Shown here piece after piece: positions 1-11,914 of a stretch of DNA of 64,000 bases (position 1 is its first letter; each line of letters begins with the position of its first letter). This stretch comes from Hymenochaete sp. R1. Taxonomy: Eukaryota > Basidiomycota > Agaricomycetes > Hymenochaetales > Hymenochaetaceae. The stretch lies in assembly GCA_019400425.1 (NCBI GenBank), contig JAFREE010000017.1, forward strand, positions 186,001 to 250,000, read 5' to 3'. The translations under genes and the position numbers were made by a program. The notes beneath the pieces are model-generated. The model did no database searches, was not told where the DNA came from, and saw only the letters and a list, made by a program, of their open reading frames with translations.

Positions 1-207
1 CGATCGCTCCTTGAATCCTGCCGACGGTGGAGGTGAAGGCGGACACAGTTCTTCTGGCAGAGTTGCGATTCCCAAATGCCATTGTGAGAGATGTGAGGAA
101 TAGGATACACGAGACGTTCGGGCGGTGTCAACGGATGAGAACGAACTTTGTGTGGTTGGTAAAGGAGGAGGCTCCATTATCGGGAACACTGGGGTATAGA
201 GCGACAT
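1..207 (-). CDS. N-terminal fragment of an unknown protein, runs off left edge
   Basis: The reverse strand is open from an ATG at 207 down to base 1, giving 69 codons with no stop. The encoded start is MSLYTPVFPIMEPPPLPTTQ, followed by a Ser/Thr-rich stretch and a segment containing LPEELCPPSPPPS. The composition (proline-rich, then serine-rich) is typical of disordered N-termini of fungal regulatory proteins, but no domain is visible. The gene would be transcribed leftwards, away from the phosphatase gene at 1431. The call rests only on an open frame meeting the contig edge, so chance cannot be excluded. No function is assigned. Confidence 0.4.
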   Translation of the reverse strand, partial: MSLYTPVFPIMEPPPLPTTQSSFSSVDTARTSRVSYSSHLSQWHLGIATLPEELCPPSPPPSAGFKERS

Positions 208-1430
208 GGCAGGTTCCAAAAAAGATGAGCACTGGCTTCTACAACAATTGTGCTGGGTGGTGGTAGTGGTCGACCCCGTCGCTCGTCGTCGTCGCTGTCG
301 AGGCGCTTCGTTGGTTGGTGGGCGTTCACTGTTCAGCGTCAGCGCGTCGTTCAGCTACGCGTCATGTTTGGTCATAGTTTCTCACGGTTGATTAACCTTC
401 GAAATGAATAATGTGTTGCTTCCGCAGATCTCTTTCCTCTTCCAACCTCCACGATCATCATGAATGACTTACTTCTCAATGATTCCACGGATCATTTCAT
501 CGCTGGGAAATCCAGAGGAATCTAGTGGCGCTAATCTTCACATGCTCTTGCTATCTATACTAGAAGAATCGTTGAAGCCAGGTACAACCTCAACCGTAGA
601 AGATGCACGGCCTCATTTTTGATGCATCCTTTTTTCGGTGTATTCGGCGCAGATTACTGCTTTGTCCACTGCGGTCGTTCGTTCGTGATATATGAAGTTA
701 AGAGTGCTATGACTCGAGGTGAGTATACTGATGATGTATAAGTGGGAATTGCAAAAGCATTGCTTTCATCACACGATAGACTTGACAGACTTGGAGGCCT
801 CAAACAAACACCAGAAACGTTTCGGGTAGCTTACTTCAACCTGAGTCTTCGACATGGGCAAAAACGACCGGAGCAAGCTGTGTTGATCGTCCTTCCCTGA
901 CGAATCGAGCAGCGAAATACGTCAGAGACTCTCCTTGCCCGTAACTCTGCCTCGATGGTGCGTCATCCGCGAGTCACTTCAAGGTATGGGTTTCCTTTGT
1001 TGATCCCGTCTCCGAGCGGATCTCTGCATCTCATGCGAGCATGTGGCGAGGCCGAACTGCTTCCACTACGGAATGTACTTTCCGTCTAACCAGCGCCGGA
1101 CCCGTTCGAAATTCGTAGCAACCTACTACAGACTCGGAGTAGCGGCTTCGTTTTCAATGGTCTTGCTCGTTGTTTTCAGGCAGTTGCTAGCTCGACACTC
1201 TTCATTGCTACTTAGAAAGCATGACAGAAACTCATAGCCTCCAAACTGGGAGAAAGAGTATTTACACGGCTAAGAGAGGGAGGATCGAGGTACTGACTCC
1301 AACTGAGTTCCTCACCCCGAAGCTCTTACCGCTCTCTTCTCACCGCGCTTGAACTTTGGCCGCTTCCCTGACCGTCTGGTCTCATACCGCCCTCAGCCCC
1401 CGAGTATAAATTTGAGCTAGTCTGATAGTC
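208..1430. other. Intergenic region, no gene seen
   Basis: About 1.2 kb between the left-edge gene and the phosphatase. Only short open frames without recognisable domains occur. A TATA-like string (gagtataaattt) lies about 27 bp before the phosphatase ATG, which is close for a TATA box and may be coincidental. Confidence 0.5.
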
Positions 1431-2233
1431 ATGTCTTCAACAAACCCAACAAACAAGTATACTTTTGCCGACCAGCTTGACGCAAGAATGGGCTGGAGAA
1501 ACCACGCAGATCCTGTCATTGACGGAAAGCTCTACCTTGGAAAGTGAGTGAACAATCGATTCAGGCGCACCGTGAATCCTGGAAACTAACAAAATATTTT
1601 TTACTACCATTTTTCACAAATCAAGCTTGACGACTGCGTCAACCCCTGCTGGTTTGCATGAACGCAGGATTACGCATATAGTCTCTGTTTGTCATGAGCC
1701 TATTCCTGCACACCACCCGCAATCCGGATATGTTATCCACCGGATTCCCGTCGAGGATGCGCCAACAGAAGATTTACTAATACATCTTCCTGCCGCATGC
1801 CAGTTTATCGACAACGCAATGCGTACGCCTGGCGCAGTGGTTTTAGTACACTGTGTTCAAGGTCTGTCGAGAAGTGCTTGTGTAGTAGCAGCTTACCGTA
1901 TGTCCTTCCTTCCTCTTGACCGTAGACAGTGCGTGCATTGTTCAGATCTTAACATCTTTACTAGTGATGTGGTCCAGGCGCTTGTCCGCAACGAACGCGC
2001 TTACGGTTGTCCGTCAGGGTTTGTACCTTGTATCAATTTATTTCCCTAGGCACTAGTTGATGTCCTTGACTTTAGCCCGCGAACAGATTTGGTTGAATCC
2101 CAGCTTCCAAGAGCAGCTGGTTGTCTTCGAGGCGTGCCGGTACAATCCTCATCCCGAAGAAGGCATTTACCGTAGGTGGCGCTACCAGCTCGAGGAAGCA
2201 CGGAGGCAGATAGCCGCCAGCAGCTCTCGCTAA
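1431..2233 (+). CDS. Dual-specificity protein phosphatase
   Basis: Four exons are inferred at 1431-1543, 1626-1897, 1946-2029 and 2076-2233, giving about 208 residues. The first three exons join in frame; the third intron (46 bp) is less certain. The protein starts MSSTNPTNKYTF. It carries ITHIVSV, then the catalytic signature HCVQGLSRSACVVAAY, with the CX5R nucleophile loop of cysteine phosphatases. The last part, NPSFQEQLVVFE, matches the usual C-terminal helix of the DSP fold. The family removes phosphate from phospho-Ser/Thr and phospho-Tyr; the substrate cannot be read from sequence. It is a small stand-alone catalytic domain with no added targeting module. The Asp general acid probably lies in the PVEDAPTEDL segment, as in other DSPs. 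Confidence 0.88.
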
Positions 2234-3202
2234 CTTACAGCCCGTTACATGCATACGGTGTTGCGAAAGTTTTTTTTGGAAAGCTTGTGATGCCGGCGAA
2301 TTGGCTTGGCTTAGATCTGTTGCATTTAGATTATTGATTCTTGTTCGCGGAACATGAACTTTGGACGCATTGTATCTATAATCCGTTTCTCGTTTCTCAA
2401 GCGCAGTAGAAGGATTTGTTTTCCGGAGCTTTGCATTTGCTATCGCCTTTTCTCATATGGATTTTGACGCATCGTATAGATTTGAGAACATTGTTTATAC
2501 TGTATATTTGTTACCCCTAATACATTCACTCAGATAATTTCTCCTTTTCCCCTTGGACGCTCGCGGTGCCATGATTGCGTTCGGGAAGTCTCTCGCAGAT
2601 TAACATTGGATTTGCCCGAGTAAGGTAAATCTTTCGGAGGATCAATGCGAATAGATTCCGAGGGACGGTTGAGTCCCTGGAAGTTGATGGTCGGAAGAGC
2701 TTCAGACGGGCATTCAACCCGTAAGGACAGCTTGACTCGGGGTGACTAATGTGAGCCCATCAATCACCTTGAATATGATTTCCTTCACTCTGATAGTTGT
2801 CGTCAGGATCAGAAGCCATACTTCAGCTGCCAACTTCGCTCGGAAAGGATATAAATCGAAATGTCGGTGACCATACCCCGCCTTGCTTGATAGAAGCCCC
2901 AAAGGAAACTCTAAGTTATTTAGCGTTCACAGATGATACTACAACTGCCCTATTGATGATTCAGGATCGGATCAGGATCAGTCAAAGATGCGAACGACAT
3001 TAGGTAAGGCTGGTATTGACATTTGTTCAGATTACAATAACCCATAGGTTTGAATGGTTTCCGAGATTCCCTCCTTTTCGGACCGGCATAGTCAGATAAT
3101 GGGCCCCACGCGGCTAGCAAGAGAACCTCCCAAGAAAGATCGTACATGCGGTGTCAAGCCTCAGACATTTGATGTACCAATTAAAATTACACAAGCTCCC
3201 TC
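2234..3202. other. Intergenic region, no gene seen
   Basis: About 970 bp between the convergent phosphatase and Rap1-like genes. AT-rich sequence follows the phosphatase stop, consistent with 3' untranslated DNA. Short open frames on both strands have no recognisable content. Confidence 0.5.
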
Positions 3203-4962
3203 CTAAGCTAAGTCTTTCAGCAGCAAACGACCAGATGCGGTGCTGCTCGGTGCATACACGCGAGCCCAGTACAAGTCATCCACAAGCTCACGGCAACGCA
3301 TAAAGAAGCTGCGCGTCTTGTGGGCATTGCCGGCGAAGCCTGCATACTTCTGCTTGATCTCGTCAACTGTGAAACCAGTGGTAGCGGCTAGTTCAGTGAT
3401 GAAAGGGACAGCCGGGCTAGGTATGTTTGTGGGTGATTGAAGAGAGACATCGAGGAGAAGCGAGTTCTGTTTTGCGGGCGCATCGTCTTCGACGGAAGAT
3501 AGGCCCAGAATTTCCATGACGGTATCCTCATCTTCTGCAACTCCGTCCAGATTGTTTAGTATTTGGAAGCCGCTTGGGTCAAAAGGATACGCATCAGCGG
3601 CATTCGTACGTGCTGTGTCGTGGAGCTCCATCGGGTCACTTGAGGGCAGTCTCAGCCAGGTTCGACACGGTCTTGGAAAAGGGGACTTAACACTTTAACG
3701 TCAGAAGCATCATTGATGAAGATGTCTCTCGACTTTTCTGTCAGCACGGGAGCAGACCTTCCGACCTCCACTTCATTTTCAGATCGGTCTTGAGAAGAGC
3801 GCATATAGTCAATGCTCTCAATGGTTTATGCTCGATGACGTACCAAAGAGATCGTAATTCAGGTTGATCTTCTGCCGTTGGCCATGACCCTTGCGGTCGT
3901 CTTTAGCTACGTTCAAGTTGACTGCACTGGCGGTGTTCTTTGGCCGTTTCCGATTCAAATTCGTGATGTCGGCCATCTTTCTCTTCTTGAGAAGCAGACT
4001 CTTGATAGGCGTAGAAGTACTTTTTCCCCCAGAGAGATGAACATGCGTTGCAGGAGAGACAGACGAGGCTCTTGTTGGAGTTAAGAAGTCTTTGCGGTTG
4101 AGACAGGTCATTGACTGAACAGCAGCGAGGCCTTCCGACTCTCTAGCGCGCCGCTCGGTAATAATTTTTGAGATCTTGTAGTCATATTCTTTGCTGTTCC
4201 TGCAGTATTCGTTTCGAAACACTTTCCATCCAATGTTCTTCGCCCAAGGGTATTTTTGGTTCTATGCAATAAAGGTGTGAGCAGGAAGCCCCACGCAGAC
4301 CAATAGTAAGCATGCTTGCATTCTGGACGAGATCCTGGTAGATTGCATTTGAGTTTCTGTTGCCAGGAGCGGGATCCGGGAGGACAGTTGCGATATAACG
4401 AACAAGCTGGTTCTTGATAGTATCTGGCAATTCAAACTGGCTATATGCGGTATCGCTCTAGTGCGCTGGTTAAATTTTATGAAACGTGAAAACTCACTTT
4501 CTCGCCTCGTTTCCAACTCCGAACATCACTGAGTCTCTCTTTAGCGCACTCTCGCGCAGCGGTAACATCCTTCCAGAATCTACGCATGCTTGGACAAACG
4601 TGTACGAGACGAAGAATCGTTTTGGTCGCTCCCGCCAAGCCCATTCCAGGAGAAGTTCTCGACCAGCACGAGACTTGGGATCCAGCACGACGATGCCTGC
4701 CATCGGGATTTTCGAGAGGATTACACCTCCATGGTTCTGTCGGTCGCGCTCGTTCCTAACTGCTGGAATGACCTCTAGAATTTGATTGACTTACTTTCAC
4801 GGATATTTCTAGCTGGTCTCTGAGATCCTTGTTGAGTTCACAATGAATGCGGAACTTGAGTGGTACGCCGTCTTCGCCCACGAAAATCTTGAGAAATTGG
4901 CGGTGAACTACGTTATGTTGGCCTGAGATAGGCATGATTGGTGACGGTTTTGAGAAAGCCAT
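3203..4962 (-). CDS. Rap1-like telomere protein (BRCT + Myb-type domain)
   Basis: Multi-exon gene read leftwards from ATG 4962 (MAFSKPSPIMPISG). Exon 1 ends at 4795 and exon 2 spans 4736-4498. Together they give a BRCT-like unit: IFVGEDGVPLKFRIH, then NHGGVILSKIPMAGIVVLDP, and a helix with RFFVSYTFVQACVDSGRMLP. Exon 3 starts near 4455 and gives LVRYIATVLPDPAPGNRNSN followed by AIYQDLVQ. The next exon has YPWAKNIGWKVFRNEYCR. Together these look like the Rap1 Myb domain, where the W...W...Y pattern is typical. A basic segment (KKRKMADITNLNRKRPK) suggests a nuclear signal. The C-terminus, TGFTVDEIKQKYAGFAGNAH onward, may be the Rap1 C-terminal interaction domain. Rap1 proteins act at telomeres in the shelterin complex. 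Domain order supports Rap1, but similarity is by eye only. Introns within the Myb part and before 3631 are not fully resolved. Confidence 0.68.
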
Positions 4963-5784
4963 GCCGCGTACAAAACTTTCAGAAAGAAGACTAGAGTAAA
5001 ACAAAGAATACGGTAGGCGTCAAAGTCTTGATAAGCGACTGCTTCAGGAAATCAATATTGGACATGAATGTAGCTGGGAGACTCGAGACGCGCCGCGACG
5101 CGCTTCGGAAAAGACACGATTCAAACAAGTACAAACAATGCATCGTCTTCGATATGCGACGCGACAAGCCAAAACGCTCAGTTAACGCAATATTAATCGT
5201 TCAAGATCAGCCAACCTGATCAATCCATCCCAGAAACATCGAAAATCAAGCAGTTCGTATCAAAATTTCACATTATTCCAACGTTCAGATATTGATACTC
5301 TCGATCCAAAGCCAAAGGGTAGCAGTGGCTAGACATGATCCATTACGAAGTAAACCCGGTCTCCTTGTCCTCAACTTTAACTGGTCGTGCAATGAAGCTG
5401 TGAGATGGGGTGAAACCAAGTGTGTCCGCGAGTAGTACATTAGGACGAGTTGAGCCTTTCAATCATAAATCGTCGACAGCAACAAGGCATCTCACCTGTG
5501 CTGAGGGCTGGCGGGAGAGCCCGAAACTGCTCTCACGGAGTCCATATAAGCTGCACGTCTGTTTGATGACAGCCAAATGACTGTTCAACGACGTTACCAC
5601 CGAAGCATACAGGTACCAAGTATCAGCATTTCCTTGGAGAAGAATCACATATCTATCGCCCTTCGCGGGGACTTCCGAAGGTCAACGAGGCGATGATTGC
5701 TTAAATGCTCGTTGATAAGCAAGTAAACTGCGCCAGCCAGTCGTCTCAATTAACATCTTTCCAAGATCAAGTTGCAAATCTTGC
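4963..5784. other. Intergenic region, no gene seen
   Basis: About 820 bp upstream of the Rap1-like gene and downstream of the Dlt1 gene. It holds the Rap1-like promoter and Dlt1 3' DNA. An in-frame ATG at 5004 could extend the Rap1-like N-terminus by 14 residues. Nothing else is identifiable. Confidence 0.5.
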
Positions 5785-6693
5785 TCACATTTCTTGAATG
5801 ACAGCGCTAGCGTTCATGGCTTCCTCAAACTCCTCTTCAGCCATCTCTGCCTCGGAATGCTTGGCTTTCTCGACGGAATCTGCGAAAATTTGAAGATAGT
5901 CGTGGCCTAGGTCATGGACTGTGACAAGGGGTGCGATATGGCGAAGATGAAGAGACAAGTGCGTGTGAGGGTATATGGGAGGTAAAGAGGGAATAATGGC
6001 TCGTGCGGCAGCGTCTAGATGATGTTTCAGTTAAGCCTTGTGTGGGTTGGTGAGAAGCACTACTTAACTTACCAACTTTGGGTACCTCGTCCCACAGCGC
6101 TGTCCGGAACCTCACACCTTCGTACTTTGTCCCTAAACATGCACTTTTGAGCGACGAGACTACAAAGAAAGAAGGCAGAAGCCTACCTAGTGTACCCCAG
6201 CCATCACGGCGCTCTACCTTGGGACGTGCAGCTTGAGCTATAGCACATGCCCGAAGCAGTTCTTCTTCTACAAACAGGTGCACGGTCTTCATGGACCATC
6301 AGAACTCGTCATCAAATGCAAGGTAGGTAGTCATAGGCTCACCCTAGGCATATCGCCCCTTCCAACGGCTATACGACCTCTCGGTATATGTGCAAGACTC
6401 CGCCTGACGGACAACCTCCGGTTTACACATAGCAAAAACGAGAAAATAGCCTACGAATTCAAGCCCCCGTCAGCGCCAAGACCAGCTGGTTCAAAAAGCC
6501 AACGTACAACCAGAATATATGATGATCCAATGACGAGCGCGTTGAAGTTACTTTTCCAGTCGCGATTCGGGGAGGTGCGCACAGCTTGAGATAGGAGGAA
6601 GACGCAGGAGATTAGGAGAAGGAAGACGATGATGAGGACGAATATGAGGTAGACGACTCGGGCAAGCTTGGATGAGTCGAGGTGGAGGCGCAT
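5785..6693 (-). CDS. DLT1: Dlt1-family membrane protein (defect at low temperature 1)
   Basis: Five exons join in frame at 6693-6508, 6450-6343, 6286-6187, 6159-6073 and 6014-5785, giving 236 residues. The N-terminus (MRLHLDSSKLARVVYL) leads into a first transmembrane segment (IFVLIIVFLLLISCVFLL). A loop with TSPNRDWKSNFNALVIG precedes a second segment that crosses intron 1 (SSYILV then AIFSFLLCV). A basic cytosolic part follows (RRSLAHIPRGRIAVGRGDMP), then a helix (VEEELLRACAIAQAARPKVE), RRDGWGTL, and VRFRTALWDEVPKVDAAARA. This order, two membrane spans then IP...R..DMP, Glu/Leu-rich helix, GWG and a late EVPK motif, matches the fungal Dlt1 family. The yeast gene is named for a cold-growth defect; its biochemical role is unknown. 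The C-terminal 40 residues are acidic. The short exons make this gene easy to miss or split in two. Confidence 0.82.
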
Positions 6694-6969
6694 GGGCGCC
6701 TGCGCCAGTCGACGAGGACTGCCGACGTCGTTGAGGTTGTTGGTGATCCAGGTGACGGAAGGTAAAGACACAGTGGGGACAGGGTCGAGAAGTGACGTCG
6801 GCCGCGCGGCGCGCGGTTTTCCGAATTTCCCGCACTAAGTACTAGTACTCTGGCCGACGCGCGACTCGCCGTTTCTACATTCAAATTCATACAAATCAGA
6901 CGGGTTGAATCTGTCTAGGCTCCTGAGTATTGATATAAATGCAGTATTAATATTGTACATGATGATGTC

Positions 6970-9900
6970 TCAAACTTGTGCAGGGTATACGTCCGTCACT
7001 TTCCTCGTTGTCCCCATCCCAACCCACTTTTCATAATTAAACTCTTTGCCAGTGTTCCCAGTCACACTACCACCACCAACTCCAGTCGAACCAGCCCCAC
7101 CACTCTCCATGATAAGTGTCTCGTCACGGAAATACGCATCAACGTACTCCGGGATGGCTAACTGCACGTGTCGAACGAGGGTCTCTTCTGGCGGATCCGA
7201 GACTAGGTCAGGTCGGTCGCCTGTTGCAATGAAGACCGCTTTAGCGTATACTTCGCGTTCTTGCCGGGAAGGGTATTTATCTTCTTCGTCGAGGAGAGTC
7301 TGATATTGGTTTATGTACCTGTCGATAAAAGTAAGACATGTCAGTGCATCGTCAGAATCCGAGGAATCGTTTAAACACACCCTTCATACTGAACCATCTC
7401 CGATTCCGGCACGGTCGGGTCCATTACCTTTCGGAGCACGTTTTCCGTCGTCTTTGGTGGGTCACCTATCTCCGCTTCTTTCTGAGCCTTACTGGCCTCG
7501 ACCTTCTTGGCTGCTTTCCTGGACGATTTGTGTACGCTGGCGGGCGTTTGCGTGCCCATCCAGCGTCGGACACCTTGCATCAACCCTGGCTGCACAATTG
7601 TGCGGTGTGCATCGAACGGGCTATACTCCGTGTCACGAGCTGATTTGCTATCATTATATGTCAGTACACACGAACATGTGATTTGATGTACCATATCGTA
7701 CCCAGGAAGCTTGAGCGTGCTGTTCATTGAATACGCGAAGTGAGTCCTTAAACTCGTGAAAAGCAGTGGCCTGTAATATTCGATCCAAAAGTCCGCTCGG
7801 TGCTCCGCGAACTCTCGTAACCGCTTCTCGCACTCTTCCAGTCTGAAGGCCGGTTCCAGGTGAGCTGGGTTGAACCAAGCCCGATAGCCACCGTGCCTCA
7901 ACCGATGATTCAATGTTCTCTCTGCTTGCACACCTAGAAACAAGTTGATCGCCGCCTGTTTATCTGCATCCAATATCGTATTCGTATAGAATCGCCTCAT
8001 ATTTTCGATTATATCTCTCGAATGACTGTTCCAATGCGGCATCCTCCTATAAGTTTCAACGCGATTAACTAGCGCGCTTCCGGTATATTGCAATGCGATA
8101 GTGTCCCCATGGTCATGATACATCTCCATCAGCATGTTGACCGCGTCGGAATCGAAGGAAAGATCAGGACTATCCACTACACCAAGTGCGTACAACTGAT
8201 GCCCTAGGGCACGCTTTCCGAACACGAACTGGGCCGCATTTGTCCGATCAAGGCAGTCGACGCAGTTGGTTCGGCATACGCCGTTTTGTAGTGAGATGGT
8301 AGAACGATAGGGAAGAGAGGTTCCATCGAGAACGTTCATGCCGGTGCTGCGCAAGAGATGGGATGAGGGCTCAGGCCCCGAGTGAAAGAAACCAGTGAGA
8401 TTGATGGCCTCTTCAGCGAGATCTTCTAGATAACCTATCACATCTTGCGTTTTCCTGCAGCGAGCTGTTAAATTTACGTTACAATTTGATCAGGGGAATA
8501 CCTACTCCTTATAAGCGCGCGCCATATCCCATGCTCGATACACCATTTTGTTCTCCGCGGGCAAAAATTGGTTGAGATATTTAACACATTGGGTATACTC
8601 GTCGAGTAGTTTGCTCTCGCGTGGGACAGGTTCACGACGCTTGATTAGGTTGAGGATGATGATGGGAGTACCGTAGCGTTTAAAGAGATCGTTAAAGTGA
8701 AGCGAGGCAGGCGTGAAGAACGGATCGACGACGTTGACTATAGTTGTAAATTAGTTTAAGTGTCCAGTACAACTACTAAGAAACTCACTGTCTATAGGTG
8801 GTTTTGGAGTCATAGCATTCGTTTCTTGCGCCCAATATATCGGTATACTTCCGCGATACTAACCTTTCATCAGAGTACACTCTAAACAAGAAAGAGACAG
8901 CCCCGTACTTGCACATAACTCGTATAATTCGGACTTGGCGCCCGCCTATGTTCATGACCATCCTCTACGCAATACGTCCGAGGCGATGGATAATAAAATG
9001 GCGTAGTCAAAGCTTCAGAAACAATTTGCTCCGTCTCCACCTCGTTTGCAACGTTCCCTTCATCATTTACGCCACGCTTTAGGTATCTCGCTCCAGCAAA
9101 GTGTCGCGAGCGCCTTGCAATGAGTGTGATGAATATCACGCGTCCCAATACCGTGAGTTCTATGAAAATAATCATAAATGAATTTGAATGTATCCTTTCA
9201 GTGATGAGAGCACGAACTCGCTTGATCAACATGCCCATGAACCATCGGTAAGAACCAATGGGACTTGATAAGTCCCCCCTCGCGATGAGTGAAAGGTGAA
9301 GTTAACATGTGGTAGTTCCACGCAAAACGGTCATTGAACAACCACTCTCCAGTCGCAACTGAAGAAATAGGTCGGGTCATGTTATGTTGGAGCGACGACG
9401 TCAAGTCGTAAGTATAACTGCAAAAGGCGCATGAGCCCAGCCGAATGAATACGAAAAAAAGCAACACTCACCTAAAGTAGAAGTTCTTGGACATATCAAC
9501 CTGCTTGAAAAGATTCAGAAGTCTTTGCTCTTCTGCGGGCTTGTCGATTTTGTGGTTCGAGCATATGGGGATCATATCCGTGTTCTCGCAGTGGTAGAGG
9601 TAGTGACCACCGATTAATGCAACAATAGACCGCTTTGAGATCACAACCATGTACCAACCCGCCGTAAACCTCACAAATCCTAAGAACATATTTAAGAAAA
9701 AATATATGAATAACGAGCCCGAGTCTCACTCACCAACGACACCAAAAATAACCTTCGCCTTCCCTAACCCGCCACTCCCCTTATTCCCGTCCTCCAACAT
9801 CTTCAGCATTCCACTCATTTGCTTCCCAGAGTACACCGTATCATCATCCTGCATCGAGAGCTCTTCCTGTGCCGTTCGGTCGATCTTCATAATGCGGTGG

Positions 9901-10238
9901 CGCGAGTCAGATGTATTGGATGCGACAAGGTAGAAACGGTTTCGGCTCTCGTAGAGGATGAACTTGTTAAGCGCCAACGGGCCCTTATTGGTCTTAGTCG
10001 ATGGAGCCTGGCCATTGGGAAGTTGTGAACCATTGCTTGCTCCGTGAAGCTTTTCTTTCTCTAGCTCTTTTTCGGAAAGCCTGGAGAGGATGGAAGGCGC
10101 GGGGTCTACCTTCGGGGAGGAGGGCCCTGAAGCCGTCGAAGTTGCGGTCGATGATGAGCCGACATCTGTGCCGTTCAGGCTTGGAGGATGGGATGTCGAC
10201 GTTGGTGTGAGTAATGTGGTCGCTGTATCTTTCTCCAT
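6970..10238 (-). CDS. FIG4: Fig4-type phosphoinositide 5-phosphatase (Sac domain)
   Basis: Large multi-exon gene starting at ATG 10238 ([19 protein letters not shown]) and ending at 6970. After a disordered Ser/Pro N-terminus comes [20 protein letters not shown], then [10 protein letters not shown] and [11 protein letters not shown], the usual opening of Fig4. The middle exons contain [21 protein letters not shown] and [20 protein letters not shown]. The Sac catalytic signature [12 protein letters not shown] (CX5R) lies near 8238-8270, followed by [18 protein letters not shown] and [18 protein letters not shown]. The Fig4 family removes the 5-phosphate of PtdIns(3,5)P2 on vacuole or endosome membranes in a complex with Vac14 and the kinase Fab1. 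The C-terminal segment (6970-7380) ends in a Gly-rich linker and [10 protein letters not shown]. The internal exon borders between 7370 and 9730 were not all fixed. The family assignment is secure; subcellular details are from knowledge of yeast. Confidence 0.92.
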
Positions 10239-10644
10239 CTAAGTCATTCTAGCGTTTAAGCATGATGGATAGTTACAGACAAATCCGACGCGCAAGCTGG
10301 GCGTCATCGGTTTAGTGGTGGCGAGGGAAAGAAGCACGTGATTTTCTATTGCCTCCTCTTCGAGGGCCAAAGCTTCAAGCGCTTAAGCTTGCCTTCTCTT
10401 TCGCCCTCCTCGTCCTTGTTGTCAATTTGCAATTATTTTCCTCGTATAATCACTGTGACTTGATGCGTTGGCTCTTCGTCATGACTTTGTATCAGTTAGG
10501 AACGCTTGAATCCCGGGGAAGGTTGGATATGGTCAACTTTCGATAAAGACTGGGCGTTCAATTTGGTATATCTCTTCCGCCTCGAGTCCACCATTTTCAC
10601 TCCCTCACACTTACTCTTGAACAGCATACTACCACAACCTCGGC
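10239..10644. promoter_or_regulatory. Divergent promoter region, Fig4 and membrane/coiled-coil gene
   Basis: About 400 bp between the Fig4 ATG (leftward) and the next rightward gene. Both promoters must lie here. Pyrimidine-rich tracts occur around 10370-10430. No clear TATA element was identified. Confidence 0.4.
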
Positions 10645-11390
10645 ATGACCCATGTATCCCTATCACCCCTCCTTTCTCACACAGACCTTCAAGCTCCCAG
10701 CTTCGAATCCAACTGGGTTCCACAGAAAAAGACGGACCCAACCAGCGACAAAAGTATTATGATCACTCGCCTCATTCAAGCAACTTCCTTGATTACTGGG
10801 TTGGGACTAGGAATCTATTCAACAGGAGAATATCTTCGGGTGCAAGCAGCCATTATGAAGCGGTGGCCGAGCAGTCTATCTGCCGAACCTTTTGTCCTCA
10901 GCCGGGTCCGGTTTCTGCGCCTGGGTATCCTCGAGAACCCCGAGTTCGCGCGGTGGACGTTCTATATATCCATGGTCGTGGTTGCAATTTGGTGGCTTTT
11001 CGTGAATACCGTCTTTATTAAAGGCAATACCTCATTCTAAAATATTCATAGAGACGCTTGGCTAGGGAAAAGTCCCTCCACCGCGAGGCCGTTTGTCGAG
11101 AGACAAGGTTGACCAAATTGACGGTGGCACAACTCAAGGTCGTGACAGATTTGCAGAACCAAATGCGATCTCTTCTACAAAAGGCGGAAAGGACACAAAA
11201 GGATCATATAGAAGCAGAGTCTCGGTCTGGCGAGCAGAGACTGGCTTTGGAGGCTCAGGTCGTTAGGCTCAAGCAGCTGTTGGAGATATCTAATTCAGTC
11301 GACTTCCGGTGCGCTGATCGTCTTCTTAACCATGTTCAAGCGATTTTGGCGAAGAGAAGGGCGGAGAAGGACTTGGTGAAAGCAACATGA
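10645..11390 (+). CDS. Hypothetical membrane protein with C-terminal coiled coil
   Basis: Two exons are inferred, 10645-11001 and 11052-11390, joined in phase 0 across a 50 bp intron, giving 231 residues. A second in-frame ATG at 10759 would give 193 residues and removes a Ser/Pro-rich leader, so the start is uncertain. From there MITRLIQATSLITGLGLGIY is a hydrophobic segment, and TFYISMVVVAIWWLF a second. The second exon is charged and heptad-like (LTKLTVAQLKVVTDLQNQM, then ALEAQVVRLKQLL), indicating a coiled coil. The layout resembles small mitochondrial or ER inner-membrane adaptor proteins, but I do not recognise the family. Joining the exons is an inference; alternatively there are two small genes. 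Confidence 0.55.
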
Positions 11391-11914
11391 GTCGCACATG
11401 GCAGTTGTGAGTCTTTCGTCGTTTCACATGAGAATAGGATTTTTGATTGGACGATGTTTGTACACTTGTAGATCCTGGGTGAAGCACGATTCAAAACTCA
11501 TTTTGTTCATTCTGCTAGTACAGTCTCATTTATAAAAGTTTCCTAGCGATCTAGTGCAAAATACATACACAATGCATCTACTTGATTAATGCCTTACATC
11601 AATTGCTCCGGGGAGAAAGGGGTCTTCAATTGCTGCCACCCCGTTGATTCTGGTATCTTCCAAGCGCGAAAGGGCAGGCTGGCTCGCTGTCAGCCTCATT
11701 ACATTTCGTCCTAGAGCATGTTTTAATGCACTATTCAATAATTGGACCTCAAGTGCTCAGCGCAACGTCCCGCACGCTCTCGATCCATACATCCACAACA
11801 AACATCCGAGCTAGGCCTAGTCTTTTTGTAAGTCTATGTCCTTCAGGACAGCATTGATTATCCTAACGCTAACGATAATGATTAGCTACACGACCCACAC
11901 TCTTTACCAACAAA
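11391..11914. other. Intergenic region with probable 5' UTR intron
   Basis: About 520 bp. The stretch from 11829 to about 11885 starts with gtaagt and ends in gattag just before the leader of the next gene, so it is probably an intron in its 5' untranslated region. Nothing else is seen. Confidence 0.4.
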
